Shown one piece after another: positions 9,026 to 17,130 of a stretch of 64,000 nucleotides of DNA; positions within the stretch are counted from its first letter, which is position 1, and each line of letters opens with the position of its first letter. Position numbers and translations under genes: made by a program. This DNA is from Clostridiaceae bacterium (GTDB taxonomy: Bacteria > Bacillota > Clostridia > Saccharofermentanales > DTU023), in contig DUOO01000063.1 in NCBI GenBank assembly GCA_012838795.1, forward strand, positions 35,348-99,347. The letters are read 5' to 3'. The notes below the pieces were generated by a model. It ran no database searches and had not been told where the DNA came from. It saw only the letters and a program-made list of their open reading frames with translations.

Positions 9026-11329
9026 ATAGAAAATATAATTAGCAAAAAATTCATAAAAGTTTATCTGCTGGATTCAACACTTGATTTTGATCAGGAATAT
9101 ACTTACTTACCTAAAGAAGAAGCAGAGCATTTCATAGGCCAATTGGTAGAGGTTCCTTTTGGGCACGGTAATTCTTTACGCAGGGCAGTTATTTCTGCTG
9201 AAGAAAATGAAACTGAATTCAAAGATCTAAAACGTATTGCAAAAGTATTGATCAGTCAGCCTGTTTATCTGCCGGATCAAATTGAATTGGCAAAAGAAAT
9301 GAAACGCAGGTATTTTTGTTCAATCGGTCAAGCTTTGAAAACTATCAGTCCTCCTACGGTTTTTACAATAGGCAAAAAAAGTGCCAGAGCTTGTAGTTTA
9401 ACAGATCGTGATATTGCGGAAGATATGTTATGTGATAATTTATTGACTAGTTTGCAACAACAGCGGGTTGTCGAAATGTTGCTTCAAGTTGAAACTGCTT
9501 CTGTTCAGGAAATAACACAGGCATGTCAGGTAACACCTTCAGTACTTAAGACTTTAGAACGAAAAGGAGTACTGAAATTTTTTACAAAAAATATAGATCG
9601 TGAATTTAAACAACCGGAAATTTGGCCGGAAGCAGAAGTAGAACACTTGAATCAGGATCAGGAAAAAGCTGTTCAAGGAATTCTTGACTTAGCCACAATG
9701 AACGAAACAACAGATGTTGATTTTCAACAAAGTAAAAAAATTTCAAAGTTAAAAGAAGCTTTGTTATTTGGTGTTACCGGCAGTGGAAAAACAGAAGTTT
9801 ATTTAAGAGTAGCAGAACAAATGCTTGAATATGGCAAAACTGTCATTATTTTAGTACCGGAAATATCTTTGACTCCATTGATGATAAGCAGATTTACAAA
9901 AAAATTCGGAGAAAAAATTGCCGTTTTACATAGTAGATTAACTGCAACCCAACGTTTTGAGCAATGGCAAAGCATTTTGTCTCAGGATAAACAAATTGTG
10001 GTAGGGGCACGTTCAGCGATTTTTGCTCCCTTGAAAAATATCGGTTTAATTATTATTGATGAAGAACAAGAGAGTTCATATCGTTCCGAAAGCACACCTC
10101 GTTACAATGCACATGAGATTGCCAGAATCAGAGCGATTCAACAAAATGCATTACTTTTATTAGGATCTGCTACTCCTGCAGTTGAAACTTTTTTCCGTAC
10201 TCAAATCGGAAAATCCGTCAGATTTGAATTGCCGCATCGGGCCAAACCGGCTTCTTTACCGAAAGTACATCTATGTCAAATGAAAAATGAATTTGCCCGT
10301 GATGATTTTGACGGAGTATTCAGCAGACAATTGATTCAAAATCTCAGAGTAACTTTTGCAGATGGTGGTCAAGCTATGTTGTTTTTGAATCGCAGAGGTC
10401 TGACTTCAACTTTACAATGTAAAATCTGCGGATTTGTTGTAAAATGCGATAATTGCGAAGTGCCTATGACGAGACATTTGAACAGACATTACAAGCATAA
10501 AGAGAGGTTAATATGTCACTATTGCGGAAAAATCATACCTGTAATTACAACTTGCCCTCTGTGCGGAAGTGCGAAAATGGAAAGCTCGGGACTTGGTACA
10601 CAGAGAGTGGAGCAAGCTTTTGCCAAATTGTTTCCCGAATATAAAGCGTTGCGTATGGATTTTGATACAACAATCGGAACAGATGCTCATCAAAAAATAT
10701 TATCTCAATTCGGCAGAAAGGAAGCCGATTGTCTGATCGGTACACAGATGATTGCAAAAGGTCATGACTTTCCGAATGTACGGACAGTCGGTATTTTGTC
10801 TGTTGATTCAATGCTTAATACAGGTAATTTCAAATCGGAAGAACGTGCTTTTCAATTAATAACTCAGGCCGCGGGCAGATCCGGCAGATCAGATATTCAA
10901 GGTGATGTTTTTATTCAAGGTTATAATTTGATAAACCATGTGATTAAAAGTGCTTCTGCACAGGATTATATTGAGTTTTATAACTCTGAAATGGAATTTA
11001 GAATGCGGGCAAAATTTATTCCTTTCGGAAATATCGGATTGGCGTTGTTTCAAGGCTTGAATGAGTTAATTGTTAATTCTGAAGCAGATTTTATGTATGA
11101 ATATTTAAATAATATAATACAATCAAATCGCGATTTTTTCAGTAATACCATGATTTATTCACCCGCTCCTGCACCGATTCCTCGTTTACGCAAAAAGTAT
11201 CGTTATCGTTTAATCGTTAAAAGCGACAATATTCTTAAAATTGCTCAGTTGTTTACTTTGGAATCAAGGCGCAAAATGGTAAAAGGTGTAAATCGCAGCC
11301 TGGATATTAACCCTGAACACATGCTATAA
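9026..11329 (+). CDS. priA: Primosomal replication restart helicase PriA (start codon unusual)
   Basis: PriA is a 3'-5' DNA helicase that reloads the replisome at collapsed forks. Visible motifs are Walker A in FGVTGSGKTEVY, a Walker B reading DEEQ where most PriA proteins have DEEH, GSATPAVET, the zinc-binding pairs CKIC, CDNC, CHYC and CPLC, and the helicase end GTQMIAKGHDFPNV and QAAGRSGR. The ORF track starts at TTG 9143, but the frame upstream is clearly PriA-like (KVYLLDSTLDFDQEYTYLP leading into VEVPFG). No ATG, GTG or TTG occurs in frame there before the polC side. A good ribosome site, AAGAGGG at 9014-9020, lies 5 bases before an ATA at 9026. I therefore place the start at ATA 9026, with ATT as an alternative. 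If TTG 9143 were used, the N-terminal 39 residues would be lost. Confidence 0.93.
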   Translation: MENIISKKFIKVYLLDSTLDFDQEYTYLPKEEAEHFIGQLVEVPFGHGNSLRRAVISAEENETEFKDLKRIAKVLISQPVYLPDQIELAKEMKRRYFCSIGQALKTISPPTVFTIGKKSARACSLTDRDIAEDMLCDNLLTSLQQQRVVEMLLQVETASVQEITQACQVTPSVLKTLERKGVLKFFTKNIDREFKQPEIWPEAEVEHLNQDQEKAVQGILDLATMNETTDVDFQQSKKISKLKEALLFGVTGSGKTEVYLRVAEQMLEYGKTVIILVPEISLTPLMISRFTKKFGEKIAVLHSRLTATQRFEQWQSILSQDKQIVVGARSAIFAPLKNIGLIIIDEEQESSYRSESTPRYNAHEIARIRAIQQNALLLLGSATPAVETFFRTQIGKSVRFELPHRAKPASLPKVHLCQMKNEFARDDFDGVFSRQLIQNLRVTFADGGQAMLFLNRRGLTSTLQCKICGFVVKCDNCEVPMTRHLNRHYKHKERLICHYCGKIIPVITTCPLCGSAKMESSGLGTQRVEQAFAKLFPEYKALRMDFDTTIGTDAHQKILSQFGRKEADCLIGTQMIAKGHDFPNVRTVGILSVDSMLNTGNFKSEERAFQLITQAAGRSGRSDIQGDVFIQGYNLINHVIKSASAQDYIEFYNSEMEFRMRAKFIPFGNIGLALFQGLNELIVNSEADFMYEYLNNIIQSNRDFFSNTMIYSPAPAPIPRLRKKYRYRLIVKSDNILKIAQLFTLESRRKMVKGVNRSLDINPEHML

Positions 11330-11364
11330 TCTAGTTTGCAGAATAGATAGAAGTGAAGTGAAGT

Positions 11365-11883
11365 ATGGCATTGAGAAATATAGTAAAAGTTAATACTGAA
11401 GCAGAATCTGTTTTATATAAAAAAGCCAGATTAGTTGAGAAATTTGATGAAAACCTTAAAATGTTGGCAGAAGATATGATTGAAACTATGCATCAGGCAA
11501 ACGGTGTGGGCTTGGCCGCTCCTCAAATTGGTTTGTTGAGAAGGATGTTTGTCATGAATGTAGATGCCGAAGAAGGCGATTTTGTTATTATTAATCCTGA
11601 AATCAGCGAGATGGAAGGTGAGAGCATAGAATATGAAGGTTGTTTGTCTTATCCTCAAATGTTCGGCAAAGTCAAACGACCGCTTAAATTAAAATTGAAA
11701 TACGATGATTTAAATGGTGATCCTCAAGAGATGGAAGCTGAAGGGTTAAAAGCAAGATGCATTTGTCATGAAACGGATCATTTAGATGGTATTATGTTCA
11801 CGGAAAAAGTCATAGGCGGATTGGTTCATGAATCTCGATTGACAGAAGATGCAGATAATATTGATCAAGGACAACTTGATTGA
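11365..11883 (+). CDS. def: Peptide deformylase
   Basis: This metal-dependent enzyme removes the formyl group from the N-terminal methionine of new proteins. All three family motifs are seen: GVGLAAPQIG, EGCLSYP (metal-binding Cys), and HETDHLDG (metal-binding His pair and catalytic Glu). The length of 172 residues is normal. It sits directly upstream of fmt, which makes the formylated initiator tRNA, so the two genes handle opposite ends of the same cycle. An AAGTGAAGTGAAGT stretch precedes the ATG and only weakly resembles a ribosome site. Confidence 0.97.
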   Translation: MALRNIVKVNTEAESVLYKKARLVEKFDENLKMLAEDMIETMHQANGVGLAAPQIGLLRRMFVMNVDAEEGDFVIINPEISEMEGESIEYEGCLSYPQMFGKVKRPLKLKLKYDDLNGDPQEMEAEGLKARCICHETDHLDGIMFTEKVIGGLVHESRLTEDADNIDQGQLD

Positions 11884-11967
11884 TTCTTGTAGATTTAAGA
11901 TATTGATATCAGTGAGTATTAAAAAGTCATATATTCTTATTTATACAGAGAATATGAGGAAAATAAT

Positions 11968-12930
11968 TTGAACAAAATCTCAGCAAATAGCAAAATGAAA
12001 AGAATTATTTTTATGGGCACACCGGATTTTGCTGTTCCTGCATTAAATGCTTTGATTGAACATGGTTTTAATATTGTGGCGGTAATTAGTCAACCTGACA
12101 GGCCACAGGGACGCAAACAAAAAGTAGTGCCGACTCCTGTTGCAAAAGTGGCTGAAAAATACAATTTATTATTGCTACAACCTGAATCAATCAATCAATC
12201 AGAAACTATACAGAAGGTTATTTCTTTAGATCCCGATCTGATAATAACTGCAGCATACGGTCAAATATTGCGCCAAAAGATTCTGGATATTCCCAAATAC
12301 GGTTGTGTCAATATTCATGCTTCATTATTGCCTTTGTACAGAGGGGCAGCTCCGATTAATGCCGCAATTATTGATGGTCAAACAGAAACCGGGATTACGA
12401 TTATGCAGATGGATCATGGTTGTGATACCGGAGATATTCTATTACAAAAAAAGATTACGATCGATAATGATGCAACTGCCGGTTCACTATTTGACGAATT
12501 AGCTCAATTGGGTGCTGAAACAATTGTTGAATTTTTACCGGAGTTTTTTACAGGCAATGTTGTTAGGCTTGCACAAGATGATAATGATGCTACTTATGCT
12601 CCTAAAATGACGCGTAAAACAGGCAAAATTAATTGGCAAAACAGTGCGATCATGATTGACAGACTAATCAGAGGAACTCAACCTTGGCCGGGATGTTATA
12701 CATATTATAAAGGTCAACGCATGAAAATTTTTGCGGCAGATATCATTTTTCAAGAAAGAATGCAAGGTGAACCGGGCGAGCTATTGTCTTGTGACGGCGG
12801 CTTAATTATCCAATGCGGTTCAGATGCAATTAAACTAAAAGAAATTCAAATTGCTTCCGGCAGACAAATGTGTACGGAGATTTGTGCTCATAATTATATT
12901 CCCGGGATCATTTTAGGAAAAGATGAATAA
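11968..12930 (+). CDS. fmt: Methionyl-tRNA formyltransferase
   Basis: Fmt transfers a formyl group from 10-formyl-THF to initiator Met-tRNA. Clear motifs are the N-terminal RIIFMGTPDFAVPAL, the catalytic and folate-binding region NIHASLLPLYRGAAPI, and the ITIMQMDHGCDTGDIL stretch, followed by the C-terminal OB-like domain. The start at TTG 11968 is supported by AGGA seven bases upstream. The ATG at 11995 gives the more usual N-terminus MKRIIFMGT but has no ribosome site, so nine additional residues are likely present. The upstream partner is def. Confidence 0.96.
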   Translation: MNKISANSKMKRIIFMGTPDFAVPALNALIEHGFNIVAVISQPDRPQGRKQKVVPTPVAKVAEKYNLLLLQPESINQSETIQKVISLDPDLIITAAYGQILRQKILDIPKYGCVNIHASLLPLYRGAAPINAAIIDGQTETGITIMQMDHGCDTGDILLQKKITIDNDATAGSLFDELAQLGAETIVEFLPEFFTGNVVRLAQDDNDATYAPKMTRKTGKINWQNSAIMIDRLIRGTQPWPGCYTYYKGQRMKIFAADIIFQERMQGEPGELLSCDGGLIIQCGSDAIKLKEIQIASGRQMCTEICAHNYIPGIILGKDE

Positions 12931-12944
12931 TTAAGGTGGAAAAT

Positions 12945-13637
12945 ATGTGGTATTGGTACTTATTAATTCCTATATTATTTTTAAGTCTTATTGCTCAGGC
13001 GAGAGTTAAGAGTACTTTTAATAAATATAATAATATCGGGACAAAAAGCGGATTAACAGGAACACAGGCGGCAAGAATGATTCTGAATATGAATAATTTG
13101 CACAATGTCCGAATTGAAGGTGTCAGTGGTGAATTAACTGACCATTATGACCCCAGATCAAACGTATTACGTTTATCGGATTCTACCAGAGACGTCAATT
13201 CAATTGCTGCTATCGGTGTAGCAGCACATGAAGCAGGACATGCAATCCAAGACGGAGTCAATTTTGTACCAAATAAGATAAGAGCTTCTCTGGTGCCGGT
13301 TGCCAGAATCGGTTCGGCAGCCGGTCCTTATTTAGCCATTATCGGAGTAGTGATCAGTTATTCGGTGGAATTCGGCATGACACTTGCATATATCGGCTTA
13401 GCATTATATGTCTTTGCTTTTTTGTTTTATCTGGTAACCTTACCTGTAGAATTTAATGCAAGCAACAGAGCTGTTAAGATTCTAAGTGCGACCGGTATTC
13501 TGGCACCTGATGAGCTTAAAGGTGCGAAAAAAGTTTTAAATGCGGCGGCCATGACTTACGTAGCCTCGACAATTTCCGCGTTATTTTCGCTTTTGAGAAT
13601 AGCTGTGATTGTCTTAAGCGGCAGAAGGCGTGACTAG
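12945..13637 (+). CDS. Zinc metallopeptidase of the YugP family (membrane)
   Basis: A membrane protein with a zinc-protease motif HEAGHAIQ, belonging to the putative neutral zinc metallopeptidase family (YugP of Bacillus). Its physiological substrate is not established. It has an N-terminal membrane segment (WYWYLLIPILFLSLIA), the HExxH stretch in the middle, and further hydrophobic helices after it. PVEFNASNRAVKIL near the C-terminus is typical of the family. The start is taken at ATG 12945 because AAGGTGG lies five bases upstream; the ORF track begins at a GTG that is part of that ribosome site. It sits between fmt and rsmB, as in many Firmicutes. Confidence 0.9.
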   Translation: MWYWYLLIPILFLSLIAQARVKSTFNKYNNIGTKSGLTGTQAARMILNMNNLHNVRIEGVSGELTDHYDPRSNVLRLSDSTRDVNSIAAIGVAAHEAGHAIQDGVNFVPNKIRASLVPVARIGSAAGPYLAIIGVVISYSVEFGMTLAYIGLALYVFAFLFYLVTLPVEFNASNRAVKILSATGILAPDELKGAKKVLNAAAMTYVASTISALFSLLRIAVIVLSGRRRD

Positions 13638-13718
13638 CAAAAAGTGATTTAATTCAAATATTTTAGAAGTATTTTCATAAATACAAATTCATTGTTGATA
13701 TTTCCTGACTGATTATTA

Positions 13719-15080
13719 ATGACAACTTACGATTATCCGAGATCAAGAGCAATACAAGCATTGAACATGATTTTAAATCAAGACAAATTTTCCAATGATG
13801 TCTTGAATACTTTATTAATTGATCCTAAATTATCAAATTTAGATCGTAAATTTGTGACTGCTTTAGTCTATGGGGTTTTAGACTATTTGCCTTTAATTGA
13901 TCAAATTATCAGCAGTGCCTCTCAGCGCTCACCGGATAAAATTGATTCTGTTGTTATGAATATTTTAAGACTTGGTGTCTGGCAGCTTGAATTTGCAAAT
14001 AAAATACCCAAATCTTCAGCCGTTGATGAAAGTGTCAAACTGGCTACACGCTTCAATAAACGATCTGCCGGCAGTTATATTAACGCAGTTTTACGGAATG
14101 TCATTCGTAATCCGTTAAAATTGATGAAAAAACAAGAACATCTGAAATATGGCATGACTTCTGAAATCTTCGGTATGTATAAAAAATGGTTTGGTGAAGG
14201 AGATGCCAAATCGGTATGTAACAGTTATTTGACAGCTGATCCTCGACTGACAGTATTGTTCAGAGGTACGGCAATCGAAAAACGAAATTGGATTTCGGAG
14301 CTCAATGAAATCGGTATTACAATCCGGCCGGGGATTTTAATACATAATTCTTATATATTGGATAATTTACCGGCCGGCGTACAGGATTTACCTGGTTATC
14401 AGCAAGGCCTGTTTTATGTTCAAGATGAATCTTCAATGTTAGTTGCAGAAGTCATGCAGTTAAAAAAAGATCAACTGATTCTGGATGCTTGTGCAGGATT
14501 GGGCGGCAAGTCATTTGCATTATTGAATCAAATTCCGCAACTGGAAATTACTGCATTAGAACCTAATCAGGAACGTTATCAAGGGTTACAAGATAATATA
14601 CAAAGATTGAAAATTGATCGGATAAAAGATTTGAAAATTGATTTGCAGAGTTTTGTTCGAAGTTATTCTAATAGTCGATATTTTGATCAAATTCTATTAG
14701 ATGTACCTTGTAGCGGTTTAGGGGTTCTGAGAAACAAACCGGAAATTAAATTAAATTTAAGTTATGACACATTGCAGGAATTCCCTGAAATTCAAATTGA
14801 TTTACTGGAACATGCCGCAAAATTATTAACTTCAACAGGAAAACTATTATATAGCACATGTACAATAAATCCTGCGGAGAACGAACAATTGATTGCCGAA
14901 TTTTTGGCATCTCGAGCAGGTCGGAATTTCAAAGTAATTGATCTATCATATGTTTTAGATTTAATTAAGCCGGAATATATAGAAGAGATACAAGACGGCT
15001 TGAATTGCTACGGTTTGAGTATCAGACCGGACAAGATTCCTGTTGACGGATTTTTTATCAGTTATTTAATAAGAAAATAG
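13719..15080 (+). CDS. rsmB: 16S rRNA (cytosine-967 C5) methyltransferase
   Basis: RsmB (Sun) is an S-adenosylmethionine-dependent RNA methyltransferase acting on C967 of 16S rRNA. The first 130 residues form a NusB-like RNA-binding domain (SRAIQALNMIL, and LRLGVWQLEF). The SAM-binding domain follows, with LDACAGLGGKS. The catalytic cysteines are in DVPCSGLGVLRNKPEI (motif IV) and STCTINPAENE (motif VI). Length 453 is normal. It lies between the YugP-like peptidase and rlmN, in a block of translation genes. Confidence 0.95.
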   Translation: MTTYDYPRSRAIQALNMILNQDKFSNDVLNTLLIDPKLSNLDRKFVTALVYGVLDYLPLIDQIISSASQRSPDKIDSVVMNILRLGVWQLEFANKIPKSSAVDESVKLATRFNKRSAGSYINAVLRNVIRNPLKLMKKQEHLKYGMTSEIFGMYKKWFGEGDAKSVCNSYLTADPRLTVLFRGTAIEKRNWISELNEIGITIRPGILIHNSYILDNLPAGVQDLPGYQQGLFYVQDESSMLVAEVMQLKKDQLILDACAGLGGKSFALLNQIPQLEITALEPNQERYQGLQDNIQRLKIDRIKDLKIDLQSFVRSYSNSRYFDQILLDVPCSGLGVLRNKPEIKLNLSYDTLQEFPEIQIDLLEHAAKLLTSTGKLLYSTCTINPAENEQLIAEFLASRAGRNFKVIDLSYVLDLIKPEYIEEIQDGLNCYGLSIRPDKIPVDGFFISYLIRK

Positions 15081-15185
15081 AATGTTAATATTAAATATGT
15101 CAAAATAGAGCAGCTGAACTTTCAAAAAATATTTAGCAGAAGAAAATATTAATTATTAAATATAGAATTTTCATAAGCGAGTAAA

Positions 15186-16232
15186 ATGAACAAACAAAAT
15201 AAACCAAGAATTTTTTATGATTATGATTATCCGGACTTAGAAATCTTGGCTGAAAAATATAATTGGCCTAAATTTCGGATAAAACAATTACTGGAATGGC
15301 AAGCTAAAAGCATTCAGTCAACTTCCGGAATGACAAATATTCCAAAAGATATGCGTATCGTGCTTGAACGAGAGATGGTCTGGCCCGCTTTGAAGATTGT
15401 TAAAATTGAACGCTCGAAAGTTGAACCGGTTAATAAATATCTTTTTGAACTATCCGACGGAAATATTATTGAAACTGTTTCAATGCATTACAATTATGGA
15501 CATTCAGTTTGTTTGACAACTCAAGTCGGATGCAAAATGGGTTGCGGGTTCTGCGCTTCTGCCAAACCGGGCTTTAAGCGCAATTTGACTGCCGGAGAAA
15601 TGCTTGCTCAGATTACAATGATTTCTCATATGGAACAATCACACATAAGTCACGCTGTTCTGATGGGGATTGGTGAAGCTTTAGATAATTATGATCAAAC
15701 AATTAAATTCTTAAACAGACTCCGCTCGAAATTTGGCTTTACGATGAGTATGCGAAATATTACTTTGTCTACTTGCGGTTTAGTGCCGCAGATCAAAAAA
15801 TTGGCAAAAGAACATTTGCCGATAACCTTGGCGATTTCACTTCATTCAGCTGATCAGGCTATAAGAAATATGCTGATGCCGATATCAAAACATTATCCGA
15901 TTGAAGAGATTGTTCAAGTGGCAGATTATTACTTTGCTGAAACGGGTCGTCGAGTAACCTATGAATATACTTTGTTTGACAGAATCAATGATCAACCTGC
16001 ACATGCGGAACAATTGGCAAAATTATTAAAAGGTAAGCCGGTTCATGTAAATTTGATTCCTGCCAATGAGGTAGCCGATTCTATTTGGACTGGATCTGCC
16101 AAAGATGCGATTAATAATTTTTTATTAATTTTAAATAAAAATAAAATTAATGCCACAATACGCTATTCCGCCGGTCAAGATATAACTGCAGCATGCGGGC
16201 AGCTGAGAAGACAAAATATACAAAATAATTGA
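15186..16232 (+). CDS. rlmN: Dual-specificity 23S rRNA/tRNA adenine-C2 methyltransferase (radical SAM)
   Basis: RlmN methylates C2 of A2503 in 23S rRNA and of A37 in certain tRNAs by radical chemistry. The radical-SAM cluster motif is seen as C-K-M-G-C-G-F-C. The catalytic cysteine near the C-terminus is in ITAACGQL, and the NxTLSTCG region carries another conserved Cys. The N-terminal domain includes the family-typical RIKQLLEWQ. At 348 residues the length fits. It is followed by about 125 bases holding a promoter for the phosphatase-kinase operon. Confidence 0.96.
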   Translation: MNKQNKPRIFYDYDYPDLEILAEKYNWPKFRIKQLLEWQAKSIQSTSGMTNIPKDMRIVLEREMVWPALKIVKIERSKVEPVNKYLFELSDGNIIETVSMHYNYGHSVCLTTQVGCKMGCGFCASAKPGFKRNLTAGEMLAQITMISHMEQSHISHAVLMGIGEALDNYDQTIKFLNRLRSKFGFTMSMRNITLSTCGLVPQIKKLAKEHLPITLAISLHSADQAIRNMLMPISKHYPIEEIVQVADYYFAETGRRVTYEYTLFDRINDQPAHAEQLAKLLKGKPVHVNLIPANEVADSIWTGSAKDAINNFLLILNKNKINATIRYSAGQDITAACGQLRRQNIQNN

Positions 16233-16270
16233 CAGAAACTAATCAACTTACCAATGCCAATTTGTAAAGC

Positions 16271-16299
16271 TTGCCACTATTTATGCTTAATGCTAAAAT
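16271..16299 (+). promoter_or_regulatory. Sigma-A type promoter before the PP2C/PASTA-kinase operon
   Basis: TTGCCA at 16271-16276 and TAAAAT at 16294-16299 are separated by 17 bases, each box one base off consensus. The next gene starts about 60 bases downstream. This would drive the phosphatase, kinase and rsgA genes separately from rlmN. Confidence 0.5.
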
Positions 16300-16359
16300 T
16301 AGAATTTGCAATCATAAGTATGCTCGTGATCGGTGACAGTATATATGGAAGAATTAAAT

Positions 16360-17109
16360 ATGTTAAAAAAGTTTAAAGTAGCCGCTTTATCCGATATTGG
16401 ACTAGTACGTGAAGGCAATGAAGATAATTTCGGTTTTGTAACCTTCGAAGAGGATTATCCTTTTGTTTGTATTGTTGCTGACGGTATGGGTGGTCACCTT
16501 AACGGTGAGTTGGCTAGTAAAATTGCTGTCGAATATTGTCAAACTCGTTTAAAAAAAGATTTGCCGCTCGAAAATGAACCGCAAACCATTAAGAATTTAT
16601 TGAATGATGTTATTCAAAAAGCCAATATAAAAGTATATTTAACTTCTTTGGAAACTCCTAAAAATAAAGGTATGGGAACAACTTTGACTATTGCGGTTTT
16701 TTACCAATCAAGTGTTTATATCGGTCATATTGGCGATTCGCGTTGCTATTTATTACGTGACAGATATTTAGATTGTTTGACTATCGATCATACGGTTGTT
16801 CATGAAATGATTGAAGCCGGAACAATTACTGAAGCAGAAATCTATACACATCCACAAAGACATGTATTGACCCAAGCACTTGGTGCCTCCGGATATTTAA
16901 GACCTGATATTGTACATATGGACTTGCAAAAACAAGATCGCTATTTGTTGTGTAGTGACGGGTTACATGGTTATGTCGGAGAAAATGAAATTGAAAATAC
17001 GCTTGCCCAAAACAATGAACCGGAAATTATTTGTGAGATATTAATTAACAAAGCAAATAAAGTGGGCGGCAAAGACAATATCACTACGGTTGTAGTGCTT
17101 TATGAGTGA
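16360..17109 (+). CDS. prpC: PP2C-type Ser/Thr protein phosphatase (Stp/PrpC)
   Basis: This is the metal-dependent phosphatase that reverses phosphorylation by the PASTA kinase encoded next. PP2C motifs in order are SDIGLVREGNEDN, ADGMGGHLNGELAS, GDSRCYLLRD, SDGLHGYV and GGKDNIT, supplying the metal-binding aspartates. I choose ATG 16360 (MLKKFKVAALSD) since GGAAGAA lies just upstream and the family starts here. The ORF track adds nine residues from an earlier codon. The kinase gene follows after about 20 bases. The pair typically controls cell-wall synthesis, division and spore or dormancy exit in Firmicutes. Confidence 0.95.
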   Translation: MLKKFKVAALSDIGLVREGNEDNFGFVTFEEDYPFVCIVADGMGGHLNGELASKIAVEYCQTRLKKDLPLENEPQTIKNLLNDVIQKANIKVYLTSLETPKNKGMGTTLTIAVFYQSSVYIGHIGDSRCYLLRDRYLDCLTIDHTVVHEMIEAGTITEAEIYTHPQRHVLTQALGASGYLRPDIVHMDLQKQDRYLLCSDGLHGYVGENEIENTLAQNNEPEIICEILINKANKVGGKDNITTVVVLYE

Positions 17110-17130
17110 TTTTGTCATTTGGAGGGCTTA

